Source: Dicyema japonicum
Lineage: Eukaryota > Dicyemida > Rhombozoa > Dicyemidae
Reading direction: 5' to 3'
Length of the DNA: 64,000 nt
Assembly: GCA_011109175.1 (NCBI GenBank)
Contig: RDEW01000028.1
Location: 95,186 to 159,185, forward strand
Made by a program: the position numbers and the translations under genes. Positions 1-11,609 of this stretch are shown here, piece after piece (positions within the stretch are counted from its first letter, which is position 1; each line of letters begins with the position of its first letter). The notes beneath the pieces were generated by a model, which worked only from the letters and a program-made list of their open reading frames with translations, was not told the DNA's origin and searched no databases.

Positions 1-1164
1 TTGCTTTTTCTTTCCTGAGTTCATCTATTGTAAATTTATTCATAGTTTTCTTTCCCTGTATTTGCAGTCGAATTTGCCTTTGCAGTTTGATTAGATTAGA
101 GATATCTTGACTTGCACTATTCACATTTATCCAGCTTAGAATCTCCATATACATTTCATCATATGTTTTATGCATCGCCATTGATACGTTTTTCCATACG
201 TTTAAACATGATTGGTTCGTGTTAATATTCTCCAATTTGTTGGTTATTCGTTTTCTGTATATCTCCTTAATTTGTGGATCTGAGAAATTAATAGTCTTAT
301 TGTAGGCGTATTTTTTGGGTGGGTAGTATTGGAGTGTTTGTAATAGCTTACTCGAAATTTCGCAATGACCATCTTATGGTCAGTGTCAATGGACGAACCT
401 CCGTAAGATCTCGCATTTGTCAATAATCTCTTATCTTTGCATCGACATATTATATAATCGATCTGGTTAAAAATATTGATTATTTCTCCGTTCTTTTTCT
501 TGGTTGTCCCACACCAAGTCGTCATATGTCTTGCAGCGTGAGCGAATGCTGTATTACATAAGAACAAATCGTTTGACCGACAGAAGTTTCCTAACAGCGT
601 TCCAGGAAGGTTTCTTTTCCCCCTGCTGAATCTCCTCAAGAACGTTTCGTCAGTATCTGTTCTCCTCTCCACCTTGGCGTTCATATCACCAGCTTTAAAT
701 AAAAGTGCGGAGTCGGCCAATTCTAAATATAAATCTGATAAATCTGAGTAGAAGTCATCAAATAGAGCCGGATCTTTGTTAATCCAACCACTGTGAGGTG
801 CGTATACATTGATAATGGAGACAATGTCAGTGCTTGCTTTGGCATTCATAAACTTCATTTGTAGAACTCCGATGCGGTCATTAACTGCCCATACTCTGTA
901 GATATGGGGGAAAAATTCCATTTTGATGGCAAAACCCAGTCCATAGTGCCTGTTGACAGTCGGAAGAAAGATCAATTTGAATTTACCACATGTTTCTTCG
1001 TGGTTATCTTGGATTTTGGTTTCCTGTAGGCAACCGATTGCGACATCGTAATTATGTAGGTCTTGACAGAGGGAGGTCCTTTTCCAAGAAGGGGTTAGGC
1101 CTCGGACGTTGAATGAGAGCAGCGAGAATTTCTCCAAAAGATAAGGTTCGTACTTTTCAGACAT
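1..1164 (-). mobile_element. LINE-A retrotransposon, endonuclease end, frameshifted
   Basis: The minus strand encodes an APE-type endonuclease/exonuclease/phosphatase domain: SLLSFNVRGL, CLQETKI, YGLGFAIK, NVYAPHSGW, AGDMNAKV, NQIDYIICR and DTDHKMVIAKF occur in that order, the usual metal- and DNA-binding blocks. The frame stops at 244. A shift at the T6 run (311-316) restores a lysine-rich reading frame that stays open to position 1, which is the linker leading toward the reverse transcriptase outside the window. The ATG is near 1164. One homopolymer indel is the only visible break, so this copy is young, or the break is a sequencing error. Confidence 0.9.
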
Positions 1165-1315
1165 GTTAATACTTTATTAGAGCCACGTCACCAGCTCAAC
1201 CAAAAAAAACTGTGTCACATGGAAAATAAATTAAAAATAATAAACTTTGTTTAATTGTATAAACAATTTATTTTAAAATAAAAATAAATTTGGTAAGTTT
1301 TTGTTGCTTATTACA

Positions 1316-1792
1316 ATGAATTCTATACTTTATAAAGCACTTGGTTTATTGTTTTCGAATGATCCAAACTCAACTCAAACACTAAGGAACCTTACATATA
1401 ACGTTTTATCATGCGGGAATAACGAGACAGTAGCAGAGCTCATTCAAACACTTCAAGATCAGCAATTAATGGTTGAGGGTGTTGATCCCCCCTCTTTATT
1501 AGTTCCCCCATCGGATACCCCTGTCGATTCTTCGATTGCTTTTGATATAGCCCAGGATTTTGGATTGACATGTGCTCTATGTAATTCATATTCCAGTACG
1601 CCCGATAATCAGTTGGTTGAATGTACCAAATGTCAGCAACTATACCACCGAAACTGTCATCTCCCTCCTGTAGTTAAATTTGATGTTAGTTCTTGGAAGT
1701 GTATTAAATGTCTACCATCCACCATTAAGGGTGTCAAGAGATTAAAGTCTAAACTTCCAAACGGAAACAAAAGGAAAGTTAAAAAAATTTGA
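1316..1792 (+). CDS. INTS12: Integrator complex subunit 12 (PHD-finger protein)
   Basis: A 158-residue single-exon gene starting at ATG 1316. The N-terminus ILYKALGLLFS matches the conserved INTS12 N-terminal helix (family: FLKALGLLHSKS), which binds the Integrator core. A PHD finger follows, near residues 87-134: CALC, CTKC, YHRNC, WKCIKC, with the typical NQLVEC between the metal pairs. The basic tail KRKVKKI resembles the lysine-rich family C-terminus. INTS12 is a nuclear subunit of the complex that cleaves snRNA and other nascent RNAs. The protein is about a third of vertebrate length because the long low-complexity regions are absent. A poly(A) signal AATAAA lies at 1803-1808, 10 bases after the stop. 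A run of several hundred bases upstream is shared with LINE-A DNA. Confidence 0.88.
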   Translation: MNSILYKALGLLFSNDPNSTQTLRNLTYNVLSCGNNETVAELIQTLQDQQLMVEGVDPPSLLVPPSDTPVDSSIAFDIAQDFGLTCALCNSYSSTPDNQLVECTKCQQLYHRNCHLPPVVKFDVSSWKCIKCLPSTIKGVKRLKSKLPNGNKRKVKKI

Positions 1793-2149
1793 TATTTTTA
1801 CTAATAAAACTATGTTTTGTCGTTTTTATTCATCTAATTGATCAGAGGCGGCGGTTTGTAGCTTCACACTCGGGGGAAGTTACGATTAAGTGTACACATT
1901 CCCTACTGTACCAGAAACAAGTACTCTCATAACTACAGTTGGGGAAACCCCTTCCAAAGAGTGATACAGTTATTTCAGGGTCGGAGAATAATCTTTTTTA
2001 TGTCTTCCTGGCGCTGAATACCTACGAGAAGTGCGGACCACATGTCGCAAATTAATCAAACGAAGGACAAGATAGAAAGAGAACCTAAAACCAAGTAGAC
2101 ACGGGGAAATCGTACACATGATTATAACCACTAAGTTATTTGTTCTTCA

Positions 2150-2375
2150 TAATATCCCGGTGAATAAATAATAATGATAACACCAGATACCACGGTTACA
2201 CAAACTAACTAATCACGTGATCCCAGTACGCTCTAGCAGGGACCTCATCTTGGCCCGATCCTCCTCCCTCGAACCCACACAAGCACGTATCGGTCGATTG
2301 ACTGGATCTTCGAAGTCACGACGCCTTGTGCCATGGTTCATTCGTATCATGGCTTCAAGAGGCCGGTGAATAAAG
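2150..2375 (-). mobile_element. LINE-C 3' end fragment
   Basis: The minus strand reads an arginine-rich C-terminal segment ending RSLLERTGIT-stop (stop at 2213-2215), followed by an AT-rich tail with ATTATTATTTATTCACC. The same ending (R-x-GIT-stop) closes the LINE copies at 20.5, 38.9 and 39.5 kb, so this is a severely 5'-truncated insertion of that family. Confidence 0.7.
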
Positions 2376-2536
2376 GAAATATAATTATGTCAAATTAAAT
2401 TATTTTAAATATTTTTTTAATTTTAATATAATTTAAATTACATATAAATTGGCAGCTTATCTTTTAATGGACAATATTTTATCATCTGCCTTGTTGTATC
2501 ATACTGAATGCATAAATAGTACTAATAATCAGTATA

Positions 2537-2776
2537 ATGTTAGTTTATAAACAAAATATAAGCAAATCGACCGAGAACATAAAGAAAGCGTTGTCCTTGG
2601 TGGAATCAAGCACAGATGAGAGGGACAAACAGATAGAACAGTATTTGAAAGAGTCACTAGTGCTTTTAAATGAAGAATCCGATGGAACATTCAGCACTCC
2701 AAAAAAGTTAAATAAAAACGAGGAGTCTACAGATTGCAGAGTATTAAATGTCTCATTTAAAGAAAGGGAAAAGTGA
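2537..2776 (+). CDS. Hypothetical 79-residue helical protein
   Basis: Not recognised. ATG at 2537, highly charged and predicted helical (KALSLVESSTDERDKQIEQY and KESLVLLNEE). An alternative start at 2467 would add a short helix if a 46-nt GT...AG segment from 2535 were spliced. The combined product would look faintly like a three-helix MIT-type domain, but that is a guess. It lies between a LINE tail and unassigned DNA, with no poly(A) signal seen nearby. Confidence 0.3.
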   Translation: MLVYKQNISKSTENIKKALSLVESSTDERDKQIEQYLKESLVLLNEESDGTFSTPKKLNKNEESTDCRVLNVSFKEREK

Positions 2777-2912
2777 CAGAATTAACGGGGGGAAGAGCAC
2801 TCCGAATAACTTTTGGTCACTATCTTTTGATTAGTGCTTATTTATTGGTCACTTTATGTCAATTTTGTAAAATTCTATACTTGCTTATTTCAATATTATA
2901 GTATCACATGGA

Positions 2913-3136
2913 ATGATGGCTAATGTGGTAAGATATCCGAACCTGGCTAAGATGAAGCCAATGGGTACTCTTTTGCAGGGTCTGACGTACATATTGATTG
3001 TCGAAGTTGTGCATATGCAAACTTGTAGCTAGTTCTCTCAGAAAATCTTCTCAAGCTGCCCCTGGAGACTAATATGTTGAAGGGAGTTATTAAGGAAATT
3101 GTGCTTAAACGGATCCAAACTATTACCAAACTTTAA
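2913..3136 (+). CDS. Possible short-intron gene fragment
   Basis: ATG at 2913. Removing GT...AG segments at 2928-2951 (24 nt), 2965-2978 (14 nt, unusually short) and 3009-3032 (24 nt) gives a continuous 48-residue reading frame containing FLSENLLKLPLETN and IKEIVLKRIQTITK, ending at TAA 3134-3136. Further open sequence with GT...AG pairs continues to about 3330. No family is recognised. The 24-nt spacings match the confirmed introns of this window, but the 14-nt one is doubtful and this may be a decayed copy. Confidence 0.3.
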
Positions 3137-3139
3137 ACA

Positions 3140-4479
3140 AATGTGAAGACTGTCAAGTGTGTCAATTATGGTAAGCATGAGTGGCTCTCAGCACAGAAAG
3201 CTTCGGATGAACGTAGAATTATTGTTGAATCTTGTTCAGCTCAAATTGGAAAAATTTAGAGTGCCATCTGTCGTAAGCTGTACACATAGGGTGATATTTA
3301 ATATGATTGTGTAATGCAGACTGTAGTTTCAATCGTCTTCAAAACATAGAGTGATTGGGAGAATGAGTAAAGAAGTCGTTACTGTAGCTGTAACATGATT
3401 TATTAGTAATGTCCTTGTTTCCGAATAGTCAATACTATGTAAAAATAGTTAATGATTTTATACTGCTAGTAGTATAAGATGACGTCATACGATCCAACTG
3501 TTTTAAAATAATCAAAAATTGTGTTCCCAAGGATGAGACAATCATACTCCCCAAGGTCTTCTTTAGTGGTTATGATTGTAGATAGGCATATGTGCTCTCA
3601 CTTGTGGTCAATGAGGCTGCATATTTAGTATGATGTCACCATCAAAAGTGAGGACTATTGGGACAACCCTTACCTTAACATGCCGGGTTAAACTCTAATT
3701 CTTTAGATAAAATCTCATATTGTCTATATTTCTCCAATTCAACTGTTATAAATTATCCGTATGGACTTTTAATACGTTTCACTGTTTGGGACAAAATATC
3801 AATAGCCATATTTGAATTCTTATGGATATTCAGCAACCCCAATCACTTTTTTGACAAAATTCAAAATTTCGTTTTTCCTCTAAAAAGGGAGATAGTTGGG
3901 ATTAAAATTTCATTTTAATAAGACTTAAATATATTTTTGTTCATTTAAAACATTTTTAAAAAATTCTTTGTTCATTGTTCTTCAAAATTATTATTATTTT
4001 TTTATTTTTTTTATTAAAAAAAATTTATTAACGAAAGAAATGTTAGTTGAGGAAACCGGCTGCATGGATAGCGAACAAGTTCCATCGGAGTATGGCCATT
4101 CCAATCTTTTGTCTCAGCCATAAGGTTTCTCGTTGATCACTTTTCTTTCTGGTGAAAATATCCATTGACTGATATAGCATATTACTTCTAGTCAATGCCG
4201 AGAAGATCAAGGCTATCCATAAAGGGGTATAGAGTGAAAAAACGTTACTGGAATTAAATGTCCTTTATCAACTCCTTTGAAATACTAATTCGTGTAAACG
4301 GAACAATAGACCGTACAGTTCTCCACCCATCGCGTACTAACATGGGCTCATGGGGAGCACATGAGGTTTCTGAGTAAGAATTATTATGGTTTCTCAATAA
4401 GTCACAACTAATATATTAATTATCTAAGATTATTAAATGTAATCACCATTTTTTATTAACTTATCTTCATTCTTTCATT
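3140..4479. other. No gene recognised
   Basis: AT-rich DNA with long A/T runs near 3960-4025 and no coding frame or repeat that I could assign. The right end is the flank of the hAT insertion. Confidence 0.5.
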
Positions 4480-4614
4480 ATTATACTCAGTGATTCTCAA
4501 CCTTTTTTTTGTGTACCAAAAAAAAGTCAGTGTACCAAACAAAGTTATTTCGTGTACCAAAGTAACAAAGACTTATTTAATTAAATTTAGGGACTTAAAA
4601 TCTTTTTTAACTAT

Positions 4615-4959
4615 TCAATGAGAGCCTTGGTTTTCATGCATTTTAATTAGTTTCTGAATATCAGGGTCCAAGCGTGTTAAAAATAATCTGACATCTCCTC
4701 GCCAGCAGATATCAAGCTTGTTACGTTCATCGCTCAATATCCTGATTCCACAATATATGTCGTTGGAAAACATAATAAAATTTTAATTATTTGTTCCCAA
4801 ATCTTTGGATATTTGTCTTTAAATTCCTTTTTTGGCAAGAGGTTCATCAATCTTGTTTTTTATATTTTGAAAATATTCAAGCGAAGATCTTGACAATTTC
4901 ATAAAACTATTGGTCAAAGAATTTTTGCAGATTATGCAAAAAGGCTTAAATTTGTCTCC
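4615..4959 (-). pseudogene. hAT transposase remnant (BED-like finger and C-terminus, middle deleted)
   Basis: From 4959 to 4819 the minus strand reads a degenerate BED-type finger (FKPFCIICKNSLTNSFMK, then a helix ending EYFQNIKNK) typical of the ZBED5/SCAND3-like hAT transposases. From 4761 to 4615 it reads the very C-terminus of the same protein: DIYCGIRILSDERNKLDI, then VRLFLTRLDPDIQKL, ending in SH-stop. In the family these two parts are separated by about 500 residues, including the DDE domain, so the middle is deleted and the copy is dead. Confidence 0.8.
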
Positions 4960-5059
4960 ACTGGAATGGATAAATCTATATTTCAGTAATAGTCCGAAAC
5001 AGACAGTCCGAAACCAATTTATTCAACAGTAAATAAGGAGTTAGTTTGAGGGATATTTA

Positions 5060-7590
5060 AACGTGTCCGCATATGCGGACTGGACACTTCCGATGCACCC
5101 TGTCTCCATTTAGTCTCCTTCTATTGTCGGATCCCATCAATCCTTTTTTCTACAATATTTTTGACTTCAGTACTGAGAACATCAAAAAGCCTTTTCCCCA
5201 AAGCCAACTTTATTGCCGACCTTCTGGTTTTTTCCATAAGTAACATAATTCTTTCTCTTTGGCAAGAAAAAAACCATGCTTCGCATCCATATGGCAGCTC
5301 CGGAGAATGATTCTCATGAAGATGAACAAGAAGGTTTCCAGGCTTACAAACAACTTTCTTGTACATAAAAATGTTGAAGCGCCTTCTTCATCTAATGTCC
5401 TCCATGAAGATCTCTATCCCGAGGTAGGGCAGTGAATTTACTTTAGGAATCTCTAGTGAGTAAGGCTGCATCTGATGCCTCCTTAGGCGACTGACTCTTA
5501 AATAGCTGGACTTCTCAGTGGACAGTCTCATCCCCCTCTTGGTGCACCAGTCCTGTACTTGTTCAATGAATGACTTGATTTTTTGTCCGAGAGAGTTGAT
5601 TTCCCGGATATATCCGTGATCAGCGTATATCAATAATCTGGTGTTCATCTCCGGTGGAGTTGGGAAGTCTGACAAAAATATGTTGAACAGAAGTGGGCTC
5701 AAGACAGAACCCTGTGGAACTCCCTTCTTCAATATGATATCTTTTGACATATTTGCTCCAACACGTACTTGGGAAGTCCTTTATCCACATGAAAAGTTTC
5801 TTTTGAATATCAGCAGCTGCTAGCCTTGGACAGATCCAAACATACCAGGTTGACTAGTCTTTTGAATTCCAGACCTCTCAATACCATTGAATGCATCTGG
5901 TAGATGCAGTCCGTGCATGATTTTCCAGGTCTGAAGCCACATTGTTCTGCGAGGAGCAAACCACTTTCTTCTATGTGGTCGTTTAGCCTTCTGAAGATAA
6001 TTCGTTCGATAATCTTGGAGATAGAACAGATGAGGCTTATCGGCCTATAGCTGAGTGGGTCCCTCCTCGATTTTCACGGTTTCAGTATCATTCTGACTAT
6101 AGAAGATTTCCAACATTTTGGGACATGACCATGATGAATGCTTGCATTTAATAAATAATTCAGTATGAGAAATAGAGCCTCTGGGGCTTCCTTTAACAAT
6201 CTCATGCTTAGATGGTCAAGTCCAACAGCGTTAGCATTGCTTTTCATGATGACAGTCATGATTTCTTCCGTAGTTATTTTCATTTCAGTATCTTTGAGAT
6301 CGTCCAAACAGAGGTTAAAACTTCACGTGAAGAATCTAACATCTCCCTCGGAATAAGCTCAATCGGGTTGACCCCTAAATGCGGTCCAGATGCTTCTTAA
6401 AAATATCTGGGGCTTCTTCCATAGAACATAGTCCACCTTCTGGCTTGCTCAAGGAGATTTTTTTTGACATTCCTTTCTGGCCAGTTATTCTTTTGTAGAA
6501 CTTCCAGAACGAGGGGTCTTTGGTGTTTACTTTGCTTGCCTCTACCCTCAAACATTGTTCTTGAGACAGTCTTGTTCCTTCTTCAATGGCTTTCTTGATT
6601 ATCTTCAGTTGTCCGGTCAATGCAATCCGGTCTATCCAGTCCACACATCTTCTGAGTTTGGTCCTCAGGCGATTCCTTTCATTGATCAAAGATAGAGCGC
6701 AAAAAGACTGATGCTCTTTCCATGATTGGTACTTGAGGATCTCCTCCTTGCGTAAGCATTAAGTATGTCTCCATCAGTCCATGGAGTCTGGAACTAGGTT
6801 CAATAACATATCTTGGGGTATATGGTCACTCCCGATATCCCACATGATCATCGGCTTCTCTACATAAGTGTAGAGCAGTTGTGACACCAGGAACACCTCA
6901 AGCATGTCTCCCCGTAGTGCGAGTAATTATTCGGTTTTTCCGATGTCAAAATTTCAAAGCCAGTCTTATCACTCAATTTTCTTAGTCTGATTCCATCATC
7001 GTTAGTACCGAGGCACCCATATTTAATGTTCTTGGCATTTACATCACCCACTAGGATAGACATATCGTTTCTTGTAAAGAATTCTTTAATTTATGTGGAA
7101 CACTTTCTAAGGTCTATTGAATACATTCCACCGACGTGTATTCAACGGCCACAGCATCTCACCTCGACGGAAACAAATTCACAGTGTGTATTCATAATAA
7201 TTTTTGGCTCACGTATCTGTAGAACTTCATTGTAGGACAATGTGGTTCCAGTACCAGCTTCTGCACCTTCGAACCATGGTTTTTCTATAGAATTGTATCC
7301 CTGTAGCATTGTGGTGTTGGTCTTTTTCACCTTGGTCTCGCTGACCACCAGGATGTCAATCTTGGTGGACGATGGTAGTAGTGCCAGGTCATGACGCCTC
7401 TTCTTTAGGGATCGGGCGTTCACCAGCACTATCTTGAAGTTTCTTTTCAATTTTCTTGTTGGTGGCCCGGGCTCTCCATGGCCAGGTCCACCATACTGCG
7501 TAAATTTACCCCGAGTATGCCGCTTAGTTCTTTCAGTCTTGATATTATTTCCTTTAGTTCTTTTGTACCACCAGAAACGAAAATTCCTCT
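5060..7590 (-). mobile_element. LINE-B (jockey/CR1-like), near full length but decayed
   Basis: Reading 7590 to 5060: a basic leader; the APE endonuclease start KIVLVNARSLKKR with ILVVSETKVKK (about 7450-7150); GDVNAKNIKYG (about 7060); an arginine-rich linker (6689-6375); RT fingers ending VPKCWKSSIVRMILKP (6307-6074); RT palm GVPQGSVLSPLLFNIF and LLIYADHGYI (5750-5620); and a C-terminal region to 5121. The catalytic YxDD is YADH and several frameshifts separate the blocks, so it is inactive. It sits inside hAT-I, head-to-head with LINE-C. Confidence 0.82.
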
Positions 7591-7639
7591 ATTGTTTGTA
7601 TTGATTGAAATAATGTCATGTGGCTCGCCGACGACGTGG

Positions 7640-10410
7640 TGGCATTTGAAAAAAAAGAACCACACTTTCCCCTATCTTCACGGGTGGACCAATAAGGAAG
7701 GCCTGCGCCGCTGCGAGGACGTTGAGGCAAACCCTGGACCAGCCAGAATAGTCCAACTGAACATAAATGGAATCAAGAACAAAATACTCGAACTTCGGAC
7801 ATTTGTGAAAGAAAATCACATTGATCTGTTGCTAATTCAAGAATCTAAACTTTCTCCAAAGAATTCAACACCAGTATTTCCGGGATTCACAGTAATTCGC
7901 CGGGACAGAATTGGCAAACTTGGTGGGGGTCTTCTCACAGTTATTCGCAACGGCATTCCGTTTGAGGACATAACCAACAGTGCTTACACTATGCTTAAAG
8001 GATATGGAAATCTCGAACTTTTGGTTACCAAAATACGATTCCCAAGACTATCAATAACAATTGTCAACGCATATCTCCCACCACCGAGTTCCTGCTCGTC
8101 CAGTGCCTCCAGACTCACTCCTCTCGCGTCACCAAAGGATGTGATTATCTGTGGTGACTTCAATGCGAAGCACCCACTGTGGCTGACAGGACAAACCTAC
8201 GACAAAAGAGGGAAGATGATAATTGAGGACCTCCACAGCCTATGTATACTCAACGATCCTGCATCTCATACAAGAACACCTACTCGACGTAATGATAAAC
8301 CTTCTTCTATCGACATCTCATTGTCATCACCGTCCTTGGCCCCACTTATTGACTGGTCAGTGAAGTATGACACCAGTAGTGACCACAACCCAATATTTTT
8401 GGAGGTCAAAACAAGGTCACGGATAAAAGGACAATGCCCAACAATAACTAACTACAGCCTTGCGAATTGGAAAGGATTCAAGGAATACGTCGATAATTGT
8501 ATTGGACTATTAAATTTCCCCACTTTTCCCTCCGTCGAACAATTAGTGAAATGGTTCAACTCCATTATAAACGATGCGAAAAAGAAGTACATTCCTATGG
8601 GGAGACAACCAACGTCATCAAAACGTTTTAACACAACGACGAAACATCTGATCGAGAACGAAATAATCTAAAGATGGTAAAATCGCCAACAGAAGAGAAC
8701 ATCAGGAAAATACGAGAATTGAACAGAGAGATCGACAACAACATAAAGACAGAAAATGCAAATAGATGGACGAGACTATCGAAAGCTCTCTACAAAAACC
8801 CCCCAATGCAAAGAGTGTGGAAGTGGATCAAAAACATCAAAAGACCTCCCCAGAGAGAAAAGTCGAAGTCTACATAAAACCAGACACTCTGATAAAATAT
8901 TACACATCTATATCCTACAGGAAGTTTTCAAAAGAACACCAAGTATTCCTGAAAAAGATTGAACCGAAACGCTCCGATAACTGGATCCTATTTACTAGTC
9001 AGGATGTTCGCAGAGCCATATCTAAGGCCAACAACTCAGAGGCCAAAGGACCAGACAACATAACCACATGTGAACTGAAGCACCTAGGCCATCGAGCCCT
9101 GGAACTATTAGCCTATATATTCAACCTATCCATTAACACAAATACAATCCCTGAAATATGGAAGAAGTCTCTAATCAGACCTATCCGAAAACCCAACAAA
9201 CCAATAGATGAACCATCTTCCTATCGCCCAATATCTATTCTAAGTCCGGTCTCAAGGATCCTTGAAAGGCTTGTTTTGGAAAAAATACAAGACTCAATCT
9301 CAATACCTCCGACCCAGCACGGATTCCGGGACAACCATTCGACGACAACACACCTTACAACCCTCACACAATTCATTGCGGAAGGATTTAACTCCCCCAA
9401 ACCCCATCAGAGGACAGTACTTATATCCGTGGACATCACAAAAGCGTTCGACTCAGTCCCTAGGAAACTCTAACAAAGAAAATATATGAAACCAACATCC
9501 ATCCGAACCTGAAACTTTGGCTTGGAAACTTCCTAAATGGAAGACGAGCACAAGTACTCTGCAACAACATCAAATCAAGATCTCGCTATTTCCCAAATGG
9601 AGTCCCTCAAGGCTCACCACTATCACCCCAACTCTTCAATCTCTACATAAACGACATGCCACAAACCTGTAATGAAAACTGTCTAATCCTCTCATATGCC
9701 GACGATATCATTCTTGCCTCCAAGACAGAAACATTCAATCAGCGACTCAGTTGGCTCAACAAATGCTCGACAACTTGGAACTATGGCTCTCGAAGCGGAG
9801 ACTTGACACATCAGCAGCAAAGTCCTTTGTCACACTGTTTACCACCTACAAGAGACAGCTCTGTATCGAACCAAAAGTCTTTATGAAGAACGAAGCTATC
9901 TCTATTAACAAAACACCGAAGATTCTGGGAGTAACCTTTGATCAGGGACTCACCTTTATCCGGCATGTTGAAAACAGAGTAACTTCTGCTCTGAAAAAAT
10001 TAAGAATCTTAAAAGTGCTCTCAAAAATATTTAGAGATCAAACTGGGATCCTTGCCACGATATACAAACAATTCATCCGATCAACGATGACGTATGCAAG
10101 TCCTTCATGGGCAATGCAAATGTCACGATCTTCCACATTGAAGTTATCTGCAATCGAGGAGACCTGCAATGAGGTTAATTGGACCAGATCACAACATCCA
10201 ACCTATTGAAAATTTTTTTAATTGAAATACAACGAAAACTATTAAAGGAGGCTGTTTTACCGAGCTGCCCTCTATTCCAAATACTATCGAATTATCTACA
10301 ATCATACAGAAATTGTGAGCCGATGCCATGTCCTATGAGAAGAGCTGTTCAGGATTCTCGACCCCGCCGGACTCGTCCTCACCTTTGTCGGTCTGGGATC
10401 ACTTAGTTAG
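7640..10410 (+). mobile_element. LINE-C (jockey/CR1-like) with 2A-type leader, decayed
   Basis: A frame open from 7478 to 8671 carries RRCEDVEANPGP at about 7706-7741, directly followed by an APE endonuclease (IVQLNINGI, LLLIQESKL, VIICGDFNAKHPLW, SSDHNPIFL). After frameshifts near 8650, 8848, 9470 and 9745 it continues: RT fingers SYRPISILSPVSRILERL, QHGFRDNHSTTTHLTTL, VDITKAFDSVPRK, GVPQGSPLSPQLFNLYIND, LILSYADDIILAS, a thumb region, and a C-terminus ending CRSGIT-stop at about 10404. All RT catalytic residues remain, but four or more frameshifts prevent expression. It lies within hAT-I. Confidence 0.88.
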
Positions 10411-10614
10411 ATGAGAACTTTTATTTCTTTCTCTTTGACCCAGTGATCCTGGGGTAATAATAATAATAATAATCGTAATGAACTAATTATTGATAATAAA
10501 AAATATTTAAATAATAATACCATGTACCAATTTTTTTTCCATGCACCATTCGAGTATTTTTCATGTACCAAAAATGGTGCACATGCACCACGGTTGAGAA
10601 TCACAGATTAAACT

Positions 10615-11090
10615 TATCCTTTATATTACTGTTAATTGTGAGATATCTCAGTGTGTGCTATTTCTGTGAAATTATTGATTGGAGGAAAATGATTGCCTAG
10701 GAGGATAGATAATTGGTCAGAGGTATAGGCTAACCATAATTGTATTTGTCTATAATCATGGAGATACTCAAACGATAGGATTACGTCGTCTAAATTGAAT
10801 TAACTCAACAAGGATGCGTTAAATAAATAAATTAAAAATTGGCTATAGAAGAGGAAATTATTGGAGAACATCAGCAGAGAGAAAGAGGAAATCCAGATCT
10901 TAGAAGATCACATATATTAGGTTTGTGGGTTCATACTGGTGACGAAAATTTTCTTGGTCAACATATTCCCCAGAATACTTTTCTAAGGCTTTTTGAATGA
11001 TTAATGAAATCGACTGATGTTCTTTATTGCTAACAAACAGACTCAAATTATTATGTGTCACGTTTGAGATTCTCTTTAGCATCTCCCGTC
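10615..11090. other. No gene recognised
   Basis: Right flank of hAT-I. AT-rich DNA with a short open frame on the minus strand (11082-10900) that matches nothing I know. Confidence 0.4.
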
Positions 11091-11094
11091 AACT

Positions 11095-11600
11095 TTGTGC
11101 CTCTATGATTGTCTCTGCCTTCCAACCTCAGATATTCTAGAAACCAACTTGGACAATCAAATTAAATCTGCAAAACACTCTGTTATGTTCAAATGTATGA
11201 ATGAACCAAATGTCGACCTATCTACTTCCTCAGAATGGTTATCCAAGGGAAATGACGGCCCACGGAGCGAAGCATTGTCTTCTGCAAAATAGGAATTTGT
11301 TTTTCACACACATTATGCAACTATTGCAATAGAAACAGGAAAACTGTCGATCATTTGTGGTAAAATGCTAAACATGTGATCCACCTGTCTAGGTGACGCC
11401 CAGTGCCAGGCCGGAATAAAAAGGATCATTTGCTCTTCCCCACTCCACTGGAGGGGTTTCCACAACTGCATGTAATGGACGTCTTTCCTTTTATGTTGAT
11501 TCCGGATGGACTCTGTAGAAGTGGAAACTGGATACACTTAATTAGTTGTTTACTTTAACTTCTTTCTCGGTGTATTCGGGGTTAATAAATAAATAAAATG
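11095..11600 (+). mobile_element. LINE-C type C-terminus and 3' tail, decayed
   Basis: The plus strand reads GDAQCQAGIKRIICSS, a cousin of GDAPCLAGIKRIQLFF at 21.6 kb. It then has a degraded C-terminus and a 3' trailer (LVVYFNFFLGVFGV in translation) equivalent to the trailer after the GIT-stop at 38.9 kb. It ends in AATAAATAAATAAA (11586-11599), the tail of this family. Confidence 0.55.
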
Positions 11601-11609
11601 CTAAACAGT

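Larger units (their letters stand above)
4488..10606 (-). mobile_element. hAT transposon (hAT-I) with 8-bp target duplication, carrying two LINEs
   Basis: The ends are inverted repeats: CAGTGATTCTCAACC at 4488-4502 and its complement GGTTGAGAATCACAG at 10592-10606 (14 of 15 positions). The flanks are ATTATACT (4480-4487) and ATTAAACT (10607-10614), an 8-bp target duplication with one difference, as hAT elements make. Both ends carry subterminal GTGTACCA/CATGTACC repeats. Transposase remains lie at the left end on the minus strand. The interior from about 5.0 to 10.4 kb is two LINE insertions. Confidence 0.88.

Noticed and set aside
2928-3330. RNA polymerase large-subunit-like zinc region in the 3 kb fragment
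   Set aside because: Only a KCVNYG word and general helix character; the second Cys is absent and no other polymerase block is near.
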